A stretch of 13,525 nt of DNA. Source: Verrucomicrobiota bacterium. GTDB taxonomy: Bacteria > Verrucomicrobiota > Verrucomicrobiia > Chthoniobacterales > UBA10450. A program made the translations under genes and the position numbers. Positions 12,782-13,525 of this stretch are shown one piece after another; the stretch's first letter is position 1, and every line of letters starts with the position of its first letter. A model generated the notes under the pieces. It worked only from the letters and a program-made list of their open reading frames with translations, made no database searches and was not told where the DNA came from. Location: NCBI GenBank assembly GCA_003217965.1, contig QHNB01000086.1, forward strand, positions 1 through 13,525, written 5' to 3'.

Positions 12782-13525
12782 TCGCATCGGTCAGACAGTT
12801 GGCGGAGCTAATTCCGCTGGTCGAACGAAACGCGCGAGTCGCAGTCGACATTGAAGCAGACAGCCTGCACTGCTATCGAGAAAAGCTTTGCCTCTTACAA
12901 GTCAGTCTGCCCGAGGGTGACTTTCTTATTGATCCCTTGGCCGGAATTAATTTGTCTTTGCTCGCCGCCCTGCTTGCAAAAAAGGAGATTGTCTTGCACG
13001 GCGCAGACTACGATCTACGAATGCTGCGCCGCGGTCTGGCTTTTCAACCAGCACGCGTTTTCGATACTATGATCGCCGCGCGTCTACTCGGTTTGCGCGA
13101 GTTCAGTTACGCTGCTCTGGTCGAAAGATACTTTGATATCCAGCTGACGAAGGGCTCCCAAAAGGCCAATTGGGCCCAGCGACCGCTCTCATCACAGATG
13201 GAACGCTATGCCCGCAACGACACGCATTACCTGTTGCCGTTGGCGCGAACGCTCGAACAGCAGTTGAAAGAATGTGGCCGGCTGGAGTGGTTTTTTCAAT
13301 CTTGCGAGCGCGCAATCCTAGCAGCAGCGACTGACCGCGAGCGCGACGCGGAAGAAGTTTGGCGGATTCGTGGCTCGGGGGCTGTGCGCGGACGGGCCGC
13401 AGCCGTACTTCGAGCAATTTGGAATTGGCGAGAAATGGAGGCGCAGCGGGTGGATCGCCCGCCATTCCACATCTTGCGCAATGAGCAGTTAACCCAAGCG
13501 GCGGAAACGGCAGTCAAAGGAAAGA
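12778..13525 (+). CDS. rnd: Ribonuclease D (DEDDy 3'-5' exoribonuclease), 3' partial
   Basis: Starts with GTG at 12778, inside the last codons of rho (GTGA overlap), and runs open to the window end (249 codons plus one base). RNase D trims 3' ends of tRNA and other small RNAs. Seen: Exo I D24-x-E26 (VAVDIEADSL), the IDP strand (51-53), Exo II with HGADYD79LRML, the FDTMIAARLLG helix (95-105), the KGSQKANWAQRPLS loop, and Exo III Y144-x3-D148 (RYARNDTHYLL), so all DEDDy residues are in place. The region after about residue 225 is the beginning of an HRDC domain (RPPFHILRNEQL), cut by the window edge. No ATG is available near the start; the GTG overlap with rho implies translational coupling and a coaE-rho-rnd operon. 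Confidence 0.9.
   Translation, partial: MIASVRQLAELIPLVERNARVAVDIEADSLHCYREKLCLLQVSLPEGDFLIDPLAGINLSLLAALLAKKEIVLHGADYDLRMLRRGLAFQPARVFDTMIAARLLGLREFSYAALVERYFDIQLTKGSQKANWAQRPLSSQMERYARNDTHYLLPLARTLEQQLKECGRLEWFFQSCERAILAAATDRERDAEEVWRIRGSGAVRGRAAAVLRAIWNWREMEAQRVDRPPFHILRNEQLTQAAETAVKGK

Overview
The window reads as a chromosomal segment from a free-living, probably soil, verrucomicrobium (Chthoniobacter/Udaeobacter-like). The main reasons are a type IV pilus-like operon of the kind known from Akkermansia (PilM, an Amuc_1100-type protein, a small anchored protein, a secretin), a verrucomicrobial-looking Rho, and gene-poor gaps filled with short hairpin repeats ending in GTAGCC/GGCTAC-type motifs. 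This placement is inference from family resemblance; no rRNA or other decisive marker is present. There is no phage, plasmid, CRISPR, tRNA or rRNA signal.

Region 1 (1-5327), plus strand, tightly packed: a PilM-PilN fusion already running at base 1, an Amuc_1100-like PilO-type protein joined by an ATGA overlap, a small anchored protein joined by a TAATG overlap, and a PilQ/GspD-family secretin. The order parallels pilMNOPQ. The operon is damaged. A 172-bp piece of the Amuc_1100-like gene (2019-2190) occurs again, inverted and 171/172 identical, at 2913-3084. It replaces the 3' end of the small protein gene and the 5' end of the secretin gene, including the secretin's export signal. This is either a real template-switch rearrangement or an assembly chimera, and it is the most striking structural feature of the window.

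Region 2 (5328-10891), plus strand, loosely packed accessory genes: a hairpin-repeat intergenic stretch, a multi-pass membrane protein of unknown function, a metallophosphoesterase, two GNAT acetyltransferases, the 5' stub of a family 4 glycosyltransferase, a zinc-ribbon membrane protein, a secreted His/Gly/Tyr-rich protein with a peptidoglycan-binding domain, a second repeat-rich gap, and a frameshifted, internally deleted VOC/glyoxalase pseudogene. Two decayed genes and several repeats suggest a region under weak constraint.

Region 3 (10892-13525), plus strand, housekeeping: one continuous frame encoding dephospho-CoA kinase fused to transcription termination factor Rho. A GTG-started RNase D gene follows, overlaps the rho stop by 4 nt, and runs off the window end. 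The CoaE-Rho fusion and its coupling to an exoribonuclease are the second most interesting feature.
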